Both the position numbers and the translations under genes were made by a program. DNA of 64,000 nt from the NCBI RefSeq assembly GCF_004959935.1, contig NZ_SMYN01000008.1, positions 93,073 to 157,072 on the forward strand, in the 5' to 3' direction. This document shows, one piece after another, positions 9,078 through 17,541 of the stretch. The notes beneath the pieces were generated by a model. That model was not told the origin of the DNA and searched no databases. It saw nothing but the letters and a program-made list of their open reading frames with translations. How positions within the stretch are numbered: the first letter of the stretch is position 1; the number at the start of each line of letters is the position of its first letter. Origin of the DNA: Falsirhodobacter xinxiangensis. GTDB taxonomy: Bacteria > Pseudomonadota > Alphaproteobacteria > Rhodobacterales > Rhodobacteraceae.

Positions 9078-10773
9078 CACGATCCTTTCGATCCTTCGCG
9101 CGGGCGCGGCGGCGCATCCCGAGGCAACCGCCCTGCGTTTCGTCGATCCGGCCGAGCTGGATTTCGAGGGCAGCGCCCCAAGCATCGTGACCTATGGCCA
9201 GCTTTTGGAGCGCGTGGTCGCGCTGGCCAATGCCTATCGCACCCTGTCGGGCAAGGAACGTCCGGTCGTCTCGCTGCTGATCCCGTCCACGATCGACGGG
9301 GTGATCGCGCTTCTGGCCGCCGAGGTCGCGGGCCGCGCGAATCCGATCAACCATTTCCTTGCGCCGGATGAAATCGCCGCCGCGATGGCCGCGGCGGGTG
9401 CCGATATCGCCGTGGCGCATGGGGCGGGCGGCGCGCAGGGGGTCTGGTCCCGGCTGGAGGCGGCGGCCCCAGACGTTCGCGCGCGGATCGCGACGGACCG
9501 CGCTTCGGCCCCGACCGGCGCGCATGCGCTGCGCGATCTGCTTCGCACGCATCCGACCGAACTTCAGGGGGCGGAGCCGCAGGCGGACGATCTGGCCGCG
9601 CTGTTCAACACCGCAGGCACGACCGGACGGCCCAAAATCGTGCCGCTGACGCATCGGAACCTGCTTGCGGCGGCATCGGGCCTGTCGTCCGCCTGGGCGC
9701 TCGGGCCCGGAACGCGCATCGTGAACGCGCTGCCGCTGTTCCATGTCGCGGGATCGAACCTGCTGCTGACCGCGCCGCTTCTGGCCGGAGCCGAGGTGCA
9801 GATGTTCTCGGAGGCGGGGCTGCGCAGCCCGCTGGTCCTTGCCCGACATTGGGAAATCGTCGAACACGCCCGCCCGACGATCATCGGCGGCATTCCCAGC
9901 TCGCTCGTCGCGCTACTGGACATTCCGCTGAAGGGCGCGGACATCTCGTCCGTCCGGTTCTGCGCCACCGGCGGCGCGCCGATGCCCGCCATCGCCGCCG
10001 CGCAATTCGAAGGCATGTTCGGTCTGCCGATTCACACCATCTATGGCATGACCGAGGCAGCCGGCCTGATCGCGACCGCGCCGCTTGGTGTGTCTCCCGA
10101 TTATGCGACCGTCGGACGCCCCGCGCCGCAGACCGAACTGCGCATCCTCGAATACGGTGAAAACGGTGCGGGCGCGCCCGTCAACGGCGGGGCGGGCGTC
10201 ATCGCGCTGCGCGGGCCGCAGGTCTTCGGCGGCTATCTGGACGGCGGCGGCCTTGCGGATGGTTGGCTCGTGACCGGCGACATGGGCGTGCTGGGCGTGG
10301 ATGGCACGCTTGCCGTCACCGGACGCGCCAAGGACATCATCATCCGGTCCGGCAACAACATCGACCCGTCGGTCATCGAGGAGGCTGCCGGAAGCCACCC
10401 CGCCATCGCCACCTGCGCCGCCGTCGCCATGCCCGACCGCTATGCGGGCGAGGTGCCGGCGCTGTTCGTGACCCTTCACGAAGGCAGGGCGTCCGACCCC
10501 GAAGCGATCGGGGAACACCTGCGGCAAAGGCTGGCCGAACCCCACGCACGGCCTGCGCATATCATCGTGGTGCCGGAACTGCCGCTGACCCGCGTGGGCA
10601 AGGTCTTCCGCGTAGAGTTGCGGCGGATGGCGGCGCAGCATGCGTTGCGGACGGCCTTGCCGGAGTTCGACGGGGCGCTGTCCCTGGGCGCGGACGGGGC
10701 GGTCACGGTAACGGGCATCGATTGCCCGGATGCACGGCGAACCATTCAGGAACTGGGGCTGCGCATCGCATGA
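9070..10773 (+). CDS. Stand-alone acyl-AMP/acyl-CoA ligase
   Basis: 567 residues from ATG 9070 (MTDTILSILRAG); this start gives an 8-base overlap with the previous gene, and ATG 9058 is possible. ANL-superfamily motifs are in order: P-loop NTAGTTGRPK at about 180, IYGMTEAAG at about 325, GDMG and GRAKDIIIRSGNNI near 410-430, and the C-terminal catalytic lysine region LTRVGKVFR. It activates a carboxylate as adenylate. Lying between hydrolases and the PPTase, it most likely supplies the starter acyl group to the PKS as CoA or carrier-bound thioester. The carboxylate it prefers cannot be read from sequence. Confidence 0.88.
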   Translation: MTDTILSILRAGAAAHPEATALRFVDPAELDFEGSAPSIVTYGQLLERVVALANAYRTLSGKERPVVSLLIPSTIDGVIALLAAEVAGRANPINHFLAPDEIAAAMAAAGADIAVAHGAGGAQGVWSRLEAAAPDVRARIATDRASAPTGAHALRDLLRTHPTELQGAEPQADDLAALFNTAGTTGRPKIVPLTHRNLLAAASGLSSAWALGPGTRIVNALPLFHVAGSNLLLTAPLLAGAEVQMFSEAGLRSPLVLARHWEIVEHARPTIIGGIPSSLVALLDIPLKGADISSVRFCATGGAPMPAIAAAQFEGMFGLPIHTIYGMTEAAGLIATAPLGVSPDYATVGRPAPQTELRILEYGENGAGAPVNGGAGVIALRGPQVFGGYLDGGGLADGWLVTGDMGVLGVDGTLAVTGRAKDIIIRSGNNIDPSVIEEAAGSHPAIATCAAVAMPDRYAGEVPALFVTLHEGRASDPEAIGEHLRQRLAEPHARPAHIIVVPELPLTRVGKVFRVELRRMAAQHALRTALPEFDGALSLGADGAVTVTGIDCPDARRTIQELGLRIA

Positions 10774-11390
10774 TGCATGTGCATCTGTGGCGCGTCGCAC
10801 TGGACCGTCCAGCGCGCCACGATTGGCTCAGCGGCGAGGAGAGAGACCGCGCCGCGGGTTTCATGCGACCCGCCGATGCGCAACATTTCGCGGCATGCCG
10901 CAGCGCCCTGCGCGGAATACTCGGGCAGCGGATCGGGATGTGTCCGGCCGCTGTTCCCATCATGCAGCCTGCGGGACATCGGCCCGAAAGCATCCCGCAT
11001 GTTCCGTTTTCCGTCAGCCATACCGGCAACAGGGCGCTGGTCGCCGTTGCCGCATCCGGCATCGTCGGCGCGGATCTGGAGCAGGTCCTTGGGCGCAGAA
11101 CGGACTGGCTTGCCGCGCAGCTGTCCCCCGCCGAGCGGATACGTGGGTGCGAAGACCTGCTTCTTCGCTGGGTGTGCAAAGAGGCTGCGCTGAAGGCAAC
11201 GGGATACGGGTTGGCGCTGGACGCTGCGCAAGTCGTGGTGCCGGTCGGGCGCGCGCGCTGCCGGATACTTTTGACGCAGCCGAAACCGCGTTTCTGGCAT
11301 CTTTCTACCTTTGCCCCCTGGCCGGATTTCGTCGCGGCGCTGGTGACCGACCGCGCGCATGAGGCGGCGTTTCACGACTGGGTGAATTGA
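10770..11390 (+). CDS. Sfp-type 4'-phosphopantetheinyl transferase
   Basis: 206 residues. Family motifs are present: FSVSHTG, GADLEQV (the Mg-binding Asp and Glu, in place of GVDIE) and RWVCKEAALKATG (WxxKEA). The enzyme moves phosphopantetheine from CoA to the conserved Ser of carrier domains and so converts the upstream PKS ACP and NRPS T domain to the holo form. ATG overlaps the ligase stop (ATGA), with a second ATG directly after it. It is the last gene of the coupled operon; the next gene follows after an 86-base gap with its own likely promoter. Confidence 0.9.
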   Translation: MMHVHLWRVALDRPARHDWLSGEERDRAAGFMRPADAQHFAACRSALRGILGQRIGMCPAAVPIMQPAGHRPESIPHVPFSVSHTGNRALVAVAASGIVGADLEQVLGRRTDWLAAQLSPAERIRGCEDLLLRWVCKEAALKATGYGLALDAAQVVVPVGRARCRILLTQPKPRFWHLSTFAPWPDFVAALVTDRAHEAAFHDWVN

Positions 11391-11411
11391 ACGACAGATT
11401 GTTACTTTGTG

Positions 11412-11440
11412 TTGCGAGGTATCGCGACGCTATGTATCAA
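11412..11440 (+). promoter_or_regulatory. Candidate sigma-70-type promoter
   Basis: TTGCGA (11412-11417) and TATCAA (11435-11440) are separated by 17 bases in the gap after the biosynthetic operon, leaving a leader of about 30 bases before ATG 11477. It suggests the periplasmic protein starts a new transcript. Read by eye only. Confidence 0.4.
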
Positions 11441-11476
11441 TCGAACTGCGATCCTCGCCATGAAAGGGAAATCCGG

Positions 11477-12073
11477 ATGAAGACCCCGATCCTTGCCGCC
11501 CTCCTCGTCGCTGCCGCCCTGCCGGCACTGGCACAGCCCCGCCCCGTCCCGCTGCGCGGAGAGGTCGAATCCTTCGCCCCCGGCACGCTGCGCATCGCCG
11601 CACGCACCGGCGAAGTCGTCGATCTTGCCGTCCCCGAGGCGCTGGAGATCGTCAGCATGATCCCGCGCGCGCCCGCCGATATCGCCGTGGGCGATGCCGT
11701 ATCGACCACGGCCGTGCCGGACGGAAACGGCGGGCTGACGGCGCTTCAGGTTTCGATCCTGCCTGCCGCGATGGCCGGACAGAACGAGGGCCAGCGCCCG
11801 TGGGATGCCGCGCCCGACAGCGTGATGACGAACGCGACCATCAGCGGTGTCACCACCATCAACGATGGCGGGCAGATCACGCTGAACTATGGCGATGAAA
11901 ATGTGACCATGACCATCCCCGACGACGCGCCCGTCATCTCCTTCGGGCCCGGCGATGCCGCTCTGCTGGCCCCCGGCGCGGACGTGTTCATCATCGCGAT
12001 GCAGGCCGAGGACGGCACCCTGTCCACCAACCGCGTCATCGCGGAATCGAACGGGATCAAACCCCCGATGTGA
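11477..12073 (+). CDS. Exported hypothetical protein
   Basis: 198 residues with a clean signal peptide (KTPILAALLVAAALPALAQP). ATG 11477 is preceded by GAAAGGGAAATCCGG. The mature part has two similar beta-rich segments (PLRGEVESFAPGTLRIAA and MTNATISGVTTINDGGQITLNY) that look like small OB- or DUF5666-type sheets. I do not recognise a catalytic motif. A perfect hairpin follows the stop before the CcdA-like gene. Likely a soluble periplasmic protein of unknown role. Confidence 0.75.
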   Translation: MKTPILAALLVAAALPALAQPRPVPLRGEVESFAPGTLRIAARTGEVVDLAVPEALEIVSMIPRAPADIAVGDAVSTTAVPDGNGGLTALQVSILPAAMAGQNEGQRPWDAAPDSVMTNATISGVTTINDGGQITLNYGDENVTMTIPDDAPVISFGPGDAALLAPGADVFIIAMQAEDGTLSTNRVIAESNGIKPPM

Positions 12074-12082
12074 CGCCCCCCA

Positions 12083-12108
12083 AGGACGCGGCACCCCCGC
12101 CGCGTCCT
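12083..12108. other. Perfect 10-bp hairpin between two genes
   Basis: AGGACGCGGC (12083-12092) and GCCGCGTCCT (12099-12108) with loop ACCCCC, directly after the hypothetical gene's stop. No T-run follows, so it is not a standard intrinsic terminator. It could stabilise or attenuate the transcript before the CcdA-like gene. Confidence 0.6.
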
Positions 12109-12130
12109 GCCCCCCGCCCCGAGGACGATC

Positions 12131-12817
12131 ATGCCCGTAAGCCTTGGCTTCGCCTTCGCCGCCGGTCTTCTGACCATCGCGGCGCCCTGCATCCTGCCCA
12201 TGCTGCCCATCCTGCTTGGCGCGTCGATCGGGAAGCGGTCGCCGCTGCGGCCTTTGTTCATCGTGTCCGGGTTCGTGCTGGCCTTCAGCGCCTTCACGTT
12301 GATCTTCAGCTTCTTCACCCGGCTTGCCGGTCTGTCGGCGCTGGACCTGCGCCTTGGATCGGCGGTTCTGATCGGGCTGTTCGGCATCTTCATGCTTTGG
12401 CCTGCGCCGATGGCGCGCATCACCGCACGGCTGCCCTCGCTGGCCGGAAACGGCAATCGCGAAGGTCTGCTGGGCGCGCTGGCGCTGGGCGCCGGGCTGG
12501 GGCTGGTCTGGGCGCCCTGCGCGGGGCCGGTGCTCGCCTCGATCCTCGTCTTCGTCGCGACATCGCCGGATTGGGCAAGTTCGCTGATATTGCTGCTGGC
12601 CTATGCGCTGGGCTGCGCCATCCCGATGCTGCTGATCGCCTATGGCGGGCAGGCGGCAACCAGCCGCGTTCGCGTCCTTGCGCGTCACACCCACACGTTG
12701 CAGCGGGTCTTCGGCGTCCTGATGATCCTGTCCGCGGCCGCCATCTGGACCGGATATGACACGATCATCGTCTCGCGCCTGACCGCCCTTTATCCCCAAG
12801 GCCGCGCCGGCCTTTGA
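12131..12817 (+). CDS. CcdA/DsbD-type thiol-electron transmembrane protein
   Basis: 228 residues with about six hydrophobic segments. It carries the paired motifs of the family: APCILPMLP near residue 17 and APCAGPVLAS near 130, whose cysteines pass reducing equivalents from cytoplasmic thioredoxin to the periplasm. A periplasmic thioredoxin-like gene follows 14 bases after the stop and is the likely acceptor. Together they probably serve cytochrome c maturation or periplasmic disulfide reduction. GAGGA precedes the ATG. Confidence 0.87.
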   Translation: MPVSLGFAFAAGLLTIAAPCILPMLPILLGASIGKRSPLRPLFIVSGFVLAFSAFTLIFSFFTRLAGLSALDLRLGSAVLIGLFGIFMLWPAPMARITARLPSLAGNGNREGLLGALALGAGLGLVWAPCAGPVLASILVFVATSPDWASSLILLLAYALGCAIPMLLIAYGGQAATSRVRVLARHTHTLQRVFGVLMILSAAAIWTGYDTIIVSRLTALYPQGRAGL

Positions 12818-12831
12818 CCCAGGAGCTTTCC

Positions 12832-13347
12832 ATGACCGGTATCACCCGACGCGGCCTGATCGCCGCCACGCTTGCCCTGCCCGTCCTACCGGCGCTGGCC
12901 GCGAACCCGTCCGAGCTTGCGCCGGAATTCGAAGGGCTGGAGAATTGGATCAACTCCGACCCGCTGACGATGGCGGATCTGCGCGGCAAGGTCGTGCTGG
13001 TGGACTTCTGGACCTTCGGCTGCGTCAACTGCGTCAACACCCTGCCCTATCTGACGAAATGGCACGACGAGATGGCCGCGAACGGGCTGGTCATCGTCGG
13101 CGTCCACACCCCCGAATTCCCGTTCGAGCGTGACCTTGGCGCCGTGCAGGATGCCGTGATGCGGCACGGCATCGCCTATCCGGTGGTGCAGGACAACCGC
13201 TATCGCACATGGCAGGCCTATCGCACGCGGTATTGGCCGACCTCGGTTCTGGTGGATCGCGAAGGGCGGATCGTGAAGTATCACGAGGGTGACCGCGGGC
13301 TGGATGACTTTGGCCGGGACATCCAGGCGGTATTGATGCAGCAGTGA
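12832..13347 (+). CDS. Periplasmic thioredoxin-like protein (TlpA/DipZ type)
   Basis: 171 residues. The ATG at 12832 follows AGGAG by 6 bases; the upstream in-frame TTG at 12814 is less likely. The N-terminus TRRGLIAATLALPVLPALAA is an export signal with an RR pair. The thioredoxin fold has FWTFGCVNC (redox CxxC = CVNC) at about residues 60-65, and the cis-Pro region is YWPTSVLVDREGRI. The longer insert (VHTPEFPFERDLGAVQ) is typical of the DipZ/alkyl-hydroperoxide-like branch. Paired with the CcdA-like protein just upstream, it is the probable electron acceptor. Confidence 0.87.
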   Translation: MTGITRRGLIAATLALPVLPALAANPSELAPEFEGLENWINSDPLTMADLRGKVVLVDFWTFGCVNCVNTLPYLTKWHDEMAANGLVIVGVHTPEFPFERDLGAVQDAVMRHGIAYPVVQDNRYRTWQAYRTRYWPTSVLVDREGRIVKYHEGDRGLDDFGRDIQAVLMQQ

Positions 13348-13401
13348 ACCGGGCTCTGTCGCGACGTCCATGATCGCCACCCTCGTGCCTCTCCGGCATG
13401 A

Positions 13402-15066
13402 TCAGGTGGTCTTCAGCCTTTCCTGCGCCGCCGCGCGCATTTGGGACAGGGTCTGCCGCGGGGTCAGTGCTTCGGCGGCGATGGCAAGGTCAAGCACCGC
13501 CCCGTTCGGCGAGGCCAGCGCACGGTCGAAGGCGGCGGCGAAATCCGTCGTGCGCTCGACCCGTTCGGCATGGATGCCATAGGCCCGCGCCAGCAGGGCA
13601 AAGTCGGGGTTCTGCAAATCGGTGCCGCTGACCCGAGCCGGAAAGGTGCGCTCCTGATGCGCGCGGATGGTGCCATAGGTGCCGTTGTTCAGGATCAACA
13701 CGATCGGACAGGCGCCCATCTGCATCGCCGTTCCCAATTCGGGGCAGTTCATCTGGAAATCGCCGTCGCCCGCAAAGCAGACGGCGACGCGGTCCGGGTT
13801 CTCGATCCGGGCCGCGATGGCGGCGGGCAGCCCATAGCCCATCGCGCCCGATTGCGGGGCCAGCAGGCGCTGGTGGGGGCCGAAGCTGAAGAACTTGTTC
13901 GGCCAGACGGCAAAGTTGCCGGCGCCGTTGGTCAGCACCACGTCTTCGGGCAGCACCTCGCGCAGGTGGCGCGTCACCTCGACCATGTCCACGGGGCCGG
14001 GCTGCGGCGGGGCGTCGAAGCTGGCCTCGAACCCGGCCCGCGCCTTTTCGCGCCACTCGGCCCACGGCCCGGCAACCGGCGTCAGCGCGGTTGCCAACGC
14101 TTCGGCGCCGGCGTGGATGCCAAGGGTCGGGACGTATATCTTGCCGATCTCGTCGGCCGAGGGGTGGACATGGATGATGCGCTGCGCCGGATGCGGCACG
14201 TCCAGCAACTGCCACGCATCGGTCGTCATCTCGCCAAAGCGGATGTTCAGCGCGAGGATGACGTCGGCGTTGCGGATCAGCGCCTTCACATGCGGGATCA
14301 TGCCCACGCCCGCCTCGCCCGCGAACATGGGCGATCGATTGTCGAACTGGTCCTGATAGCGAAAGGCGGCGACGACCGGGATGTCGGATCGCTCTGCGAA
14401 ATCCTGAAGCGCGGCGCGGGCCGCCCCTGACCACGGCGCGCCGCCGGTCAGGATCAGCGGGCGCGACGCCCCCCGCAGCAGGTCCAGCGTCTCGGCCACG
14501 CTGGCGGCGGAAGGGGCGGGCGGCACGATACGCGGCGCGGCGGTCAGCGGGGCGGCATCCGTCGCCGACATCAGCATATCCTCGGGCAGCGCCACCACCA
14601 CGGGGCCGGGGCGCCCGGACAGCGCCAACGACCATGCGCGCGACAGGATCTCGGGGATGCGGTGGGCATGGTCGATCTGAACCGCCCATTTCGCAACGCC
14701 GCCGAACATGGCGCGGTAGTCGATTTCCTGAAACGCCTCGCGCCCCTGCTGATCCGTTGCGACCTGCCCGATGAACAGGATCATCGGCACCGAATCCTGC
14801 ATCGCCGTATGCACCCCGATCGAGGCATTGGTCGCCCCCGGCCCGCGCGTGACGAAGCAGATGCCCGGCTGTCCCGTCAGCTTGCCCCAAGCCGCCGCCA
14901 TGAAGGACGCGCCCCCCTCGTGCCGGCAGAGGACGTAATCCAGCGCCCCCGCGGTGTCGTGCAGCGCGTCCAGCACCGCAAGATAGCTTTCGCCCGGAAC
15001 CCCGAACGCCTTTTTCGCGCCAAGCCCGACAAGGCTTTCGACCAGCAACCGACCACCGTTCCGCAT
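13402..15066 (-). CDS. Thiamine-diphosphate enzyme, acetolactate synthase-like
   Basis: 554 residues with the three-domain layout of the POX/ALS family. The N-terminal PYR domain has the catalytic Glu in RHEGGASFMA (about residue 50). A central domain with a degenerate nucleotide fold follows, and the C-terminal PP domain has the metal motif GDGDFQMN-N (about 440). No regulatory subunit gene is adjacent, and the family also covers sulfoacetaldehyde acetyltransferase, glyoxylate carboligase and benzoylformate decarboxylase, so the substrate is open. It is the last minus-strand gene behind the B12 transporter, after a 42-base gap. It could be read through from there or have its own promoter. 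Confidence 0.85.
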   Translation of the reverse strand: MRNGGRLLVESLVGLGAKKAFGVPGESYLAVLDALHDTAGALDYVLCRHEGGASFMAAAWGKLTGQPGICFVTRGPGATNASIGVHTAMQDSVPMILFIGQVATDQQGREAFQEIDYRAMFGGVAKWAVQIDHAHRIPEILSRAWSLALSGRPGPVVVALPEDMLMSATDAAPLTAAPRIVPPAPSAASVAETLDLLRGASRPLILTGGAPWSGAARAALQDFAERSDIPVVAAFRYQDQFDNRSPMFAGEAGVGMIPHVKALIRNADVILALNIRFGEMTTDAWQLLDVPHPAQRIIHVHPSADEIGKIYVPTLGIHAGAEALATALTPVAGPWAEWREKARAGFEASFDAPPQPGPVDMVEVTRHLREVLPEDVVLTNGAGNFAVWPNKFFSFGPHQRLLAPQSGAMGYGLPAAIAARIENPDRVAVCFAGDGDFQMNCPELGTAMQMGACPIVLILNNGTYGTIRAHQERTFPARVSGTDLQNPDFALLARAYGIHAERVERTTDFAAAFDRALASPNGAVLDLAIAAEALTPRQTLSQMRAAAQERLKTT

Positions 15067-15108
15067 TCCATTCCTCCATCCTGCGCGGTGCAGATTGGCA
15101 AGGATCGC

Positions 15109-15738
15109 TCAGCCGCGATAGGCCGGAAGCGACAGGCCGCGCAGGATTGCCAGCGCCCGCAGCACGAAACCCGCCAGCGCCGAGGCCGGGGCGGCCAGCA
15201 GCAGCGGGCAACCAAGCACCGTCAGCGCGACGAAACTGGCCGAAGCGGCGGCGGCGGCGGTCACATAGATCTCGGGCCGGATGATGATGGACGGCACGCC
15301 GGCCAGCACATCGCGAAAGATGCCCCCCGCGCAGGCCGTCACCACGCCCATGATCGCGGCGGGCAACGGCGGGATGCCGAAGGCCAGCGCCTTGGCCGAG
15401 CCATAGACGGAATAGGCCGCCAGCCCCGCCGCATCGAACCATTCGACGGCCCGGTTCGGCCAAAGCCCGCGCGGCGTCATCCAGACCAGCACAGCGACGA
15501 TCAGGCAGGTCGCGATCCAGACCGGGTCGTGCATCCAGAACACCGGCGCGCCCATCAGAAGATCGCGCAGCGTCCCGCCCCCGATCCCGGTGATCGCGGC
15601 GAAGAAGGCGAAGGTCACCAGCGTCTGGCGCGCCTGCGCCGCCGCCAGCGCGCCGGACACCGCGAAGACCGCGATCCCGGCGACGTCCAGCCAGTCCAGC
15701 ACGGGCCGTGCCAAATCGTTCATCAACGTCGGGTCCAT
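15109..15738 (-). CDS. TRIC-type (UPF0126) membrane protein
   Basis: 209 residues from ATG 15738 (ATG 15723 is an alternative; neither has a strong ribosome site). About seven hydrophobic helices, with the duplicated signature GGGTLRDLLMG and AGGIFRDVLAG that defines the bacterial TRIC/UPF0126 family. Bacterial members have been shown to form trimeric cation-permeable channels; physiological cargo is generally unknown. The start is 31 bases after the btuD-like stop, on the same strand, so it is probably part of the cobalamin-controlled transcript. Confidence 0.88.
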   Translation of the reverse strand: MDPTLMNDLARPVLDWLDVAGIAVFAVSGALAAAQARQTLVTFAFFAAITGIGGGTLRDLLMGAPVFWMHDPVWIATCLIVAVLVWMTPRGLWPNRAVEWFDAAGLAAYSVYGSAKALAFGIPPLPAAIMGVVTACAGGIFRDVLAGVPSIIIRPEIYVTAAAAASASFVALTVLGCPLLLAAPASALAGFVLRALAILRGLSLPAYRG

Positions 15739-15769
15739 CTGTGCAAAATCGACGCTGACCTGCGCGCTG

Positions 15770-16531
15770 TCAACGCAGGAACTGCACATGCACCCGCCCG
15801 TGATGGGCCGATGGCGCGACATGGGCGCGCACCCCGAACACATCGGCGATCATCGCCGCCGACAGCACATCCTCGGGCGCGCCGCAGGCGATCAGCCGCC
15901 CCGCCTTCATCACGCCCAGCCGGTCGCAGAACATCGCCGCAAGGTTCAGATCGTGCAGCGCGACGATGCTGGTGATCGGAAGCGCCTGCACCAGCGCCAG
16001 GATTTCAAGCTGGTGCTGGATGTCCAGATGGTTCGTCGGCTCGTCCAATATCAGGTGGGTCGGATTCTGGGCCAAGGCGCGGGCAAGCTGGACGCGCTGG
16101 CGCTCGCCCCCGGACAGGGTGTGGAAGGGCTGGTTGCGGCGGTGGCCAAGATCCACGCGCGCCAGCGCCTTTTCCACGATCCGGTCGTCCTCTGCCGTCC
16201 AGCCCGACAGGATGCCGTGATGCGGGGTGCGGCCAAGGCGCACGACCTCGATCACCGAAATGGCGATGTCGGTCGCGGCGTGCTGTTCCACCACCGCGAT
16301 GCGCCGGGCGATGCGGCGGGGGGCCATCGCCCGCAGGTCCGCCCCGTCCAGCGCCACCTGCCCCGATTGCGGCACACGCAGCCCCGCCAGCACCCGCAGA
16401 AGCGAGGATTTGCCCGACCCGTTCGGACCCAGAAGGCCGAACGTCTCGCCCTCGCGCACCTCCAGCGTGACGCCCTGCACGATGGCCTCGCCGCCCGAGG
16501 CCCAGCTGATGTCGGTTGCCGCGATGCTCAT
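15770..16531 (-). CDS. btuD: ABC transporter ATP-binding protein, cobalamin/iron-chelate type
   Basis: 253 residues. Walker A GPNGSGKSS (about 36-44), Q-loop VVEQHA, signature LSGGERQRV, Walker B LILDEPTNHLD and switch His in ALHDLN are all present. Sequence and length fit the BtuD/FecE/FhuC group. ATG overlaps the permease stop (ATGA). The cobalamin riboswitch upstream of the operon argues for vitamin B12 or a corrinoid precursor as cargo; without it siderophore uptake would be equally likely. Confidence 0.88.
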   Translation of the reverse strand: MSIAATDISWASGGEAIVQGVTLEVREGETFGLLGPNGSGKSSLLRVLAGLRVPQSGQVALDGADLRAMAPRRIARRIAVVEQHAATDIAISVIEVVRLGRTPHHGILSGWTAEDDRIVEKALARVDLGHRRNQPFHTLSGGERQRVQLARALAQNPTHLILDEPTNHLDIQHQLEILALVQALPITSIVALHDLNLAAMFCDRLGVMKAGRLIACGAPEDVLSAAMIADVFGVRAHVAPSAHHGRVHVQFLR

Positions 16532-17541
16532 GCCGCCCTCCGCGCGCGGTAAAGGATGACCGAGAAGAACGGCACCCCCACCAGCGCCGTCACCACCCCC
16601 ACCGGCAGGATCTGCGGCGCGATGACAAGGCGCGAGGCGATGTCGGCCAGCACCATGAACAGCGCCCCCGTCAACGCCGTCGCGGGCAGTAGCCGCCGGT
16701 GCCCCGGCCCCACCACGAACCGCGCGGCATGGGGGATCACCAGCCCGACGAAACCGATGGCGCCCACGATGCTGACCATCGTCGCCGTCATCAGCGCGGT
16801 CACGGCCAGAAGCACCGCCCGCACCCGCCGCACGTCGATGCCCAGCGAGCGGGCCGCATCCTCGCCGAAGGTGAAGGCGTCCAGCGCGCGGGCATGGGCG
16901 ATGCAGACCGCCAGCCCCGCCGCGACCACGCCGCTGGCCAGCCACACATCCGGCCAGCGCACCCCGGCAAAGCTGCCCAGCAGCCAGAACATCACGCTGC
17001 GGACCTGTTCGGCATCGGCCGATGTGGACACGATCCACGAGGTCAGCGCGTTGAAAAGCTGCGACGCCGCCACCCCGGCAAGGATGGTGCGGTCCGCCGC
17101 CTGCCCCGTTCCCGCCAGCAGGATCACGAAGACGAAGGCCACCAGCGCCCCGGCGAATGCGCCCAAGGACAGCGTGACGGTGCCCGCGCCAAGACCCAGC
17201 AGCATCACCGACACCGCACCCGTGGACGCCCCCGCCGATATGCCCAGCACATAGGGTTCGGCCAAGGGGTTGCGCAGCAGCGATTGCAGGATCGCCCCCG
17301 ACAGCGCCAGCCCCGCGCCGCACAAGGCGGCCAGCAAGGCGCGCGACAGGCGGTAATCCCAGATCACCGCCTCCTCGATCCGGCGCAGGGGGATCTCGGT
17401 CAGGCCGATGCGGTTGGTGACGGCGGCCAGCGTGGTCGCGGGCGCGATCGGCATCTCGCCGATCCCGACGGCCAGCGCGATGGCGACCAGCAGCGCGGAC
17501 AGCACCGCCGCCGCGCCGACCAGCAGGCGCAGACCGCTCAC
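16528..17541 (-). CDS. btuC: FecCD/BtuC-type ABC permease
   Basis: 337 residues with about ten transmembrane helices. Characteristic stretches are RLSRALLAALCGAGLALSGA, NPLAEPYVLGIS, GFVGLVIPHAAR and the ending LVGVPFFSVILYR. The start is GTG at 17541, overlapping the stop of the binding-protein gene (GTGA). It forms the inner-membrane channel with the BtuD-like ATPase that follows by another 4-base overlap. Confidence 0.88.
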   Translation of the reverse strand: MSGLRLLVGAAAVLSALLVAIALAVGIGEMPIAPATTLAAVTNRIGLTEIPLRRIEEAVIWDYRLSRALLAALCGAGLALSGAILQSLLRNPLAEPYVLGISAGASTGAVSVMLLGLGAGTVTLSLGAFAGALVAFVFVILLAGTGQAADRTILAGVAASQLFNALTSWIVSTSADAEQVRSVMFWLLGSFAGVRWPDVWLASGVVAAGLAVCIAHARALDAFTFGEDAARSLGIDVRRVRAVLLAVTALMTATMVSIVGAIGFVGLVIPHAARFVVGPGHRRLLPATALTGALFMVLADIASRLVIAPQILPVGVVTALVGVPFFSVILYRARRAA

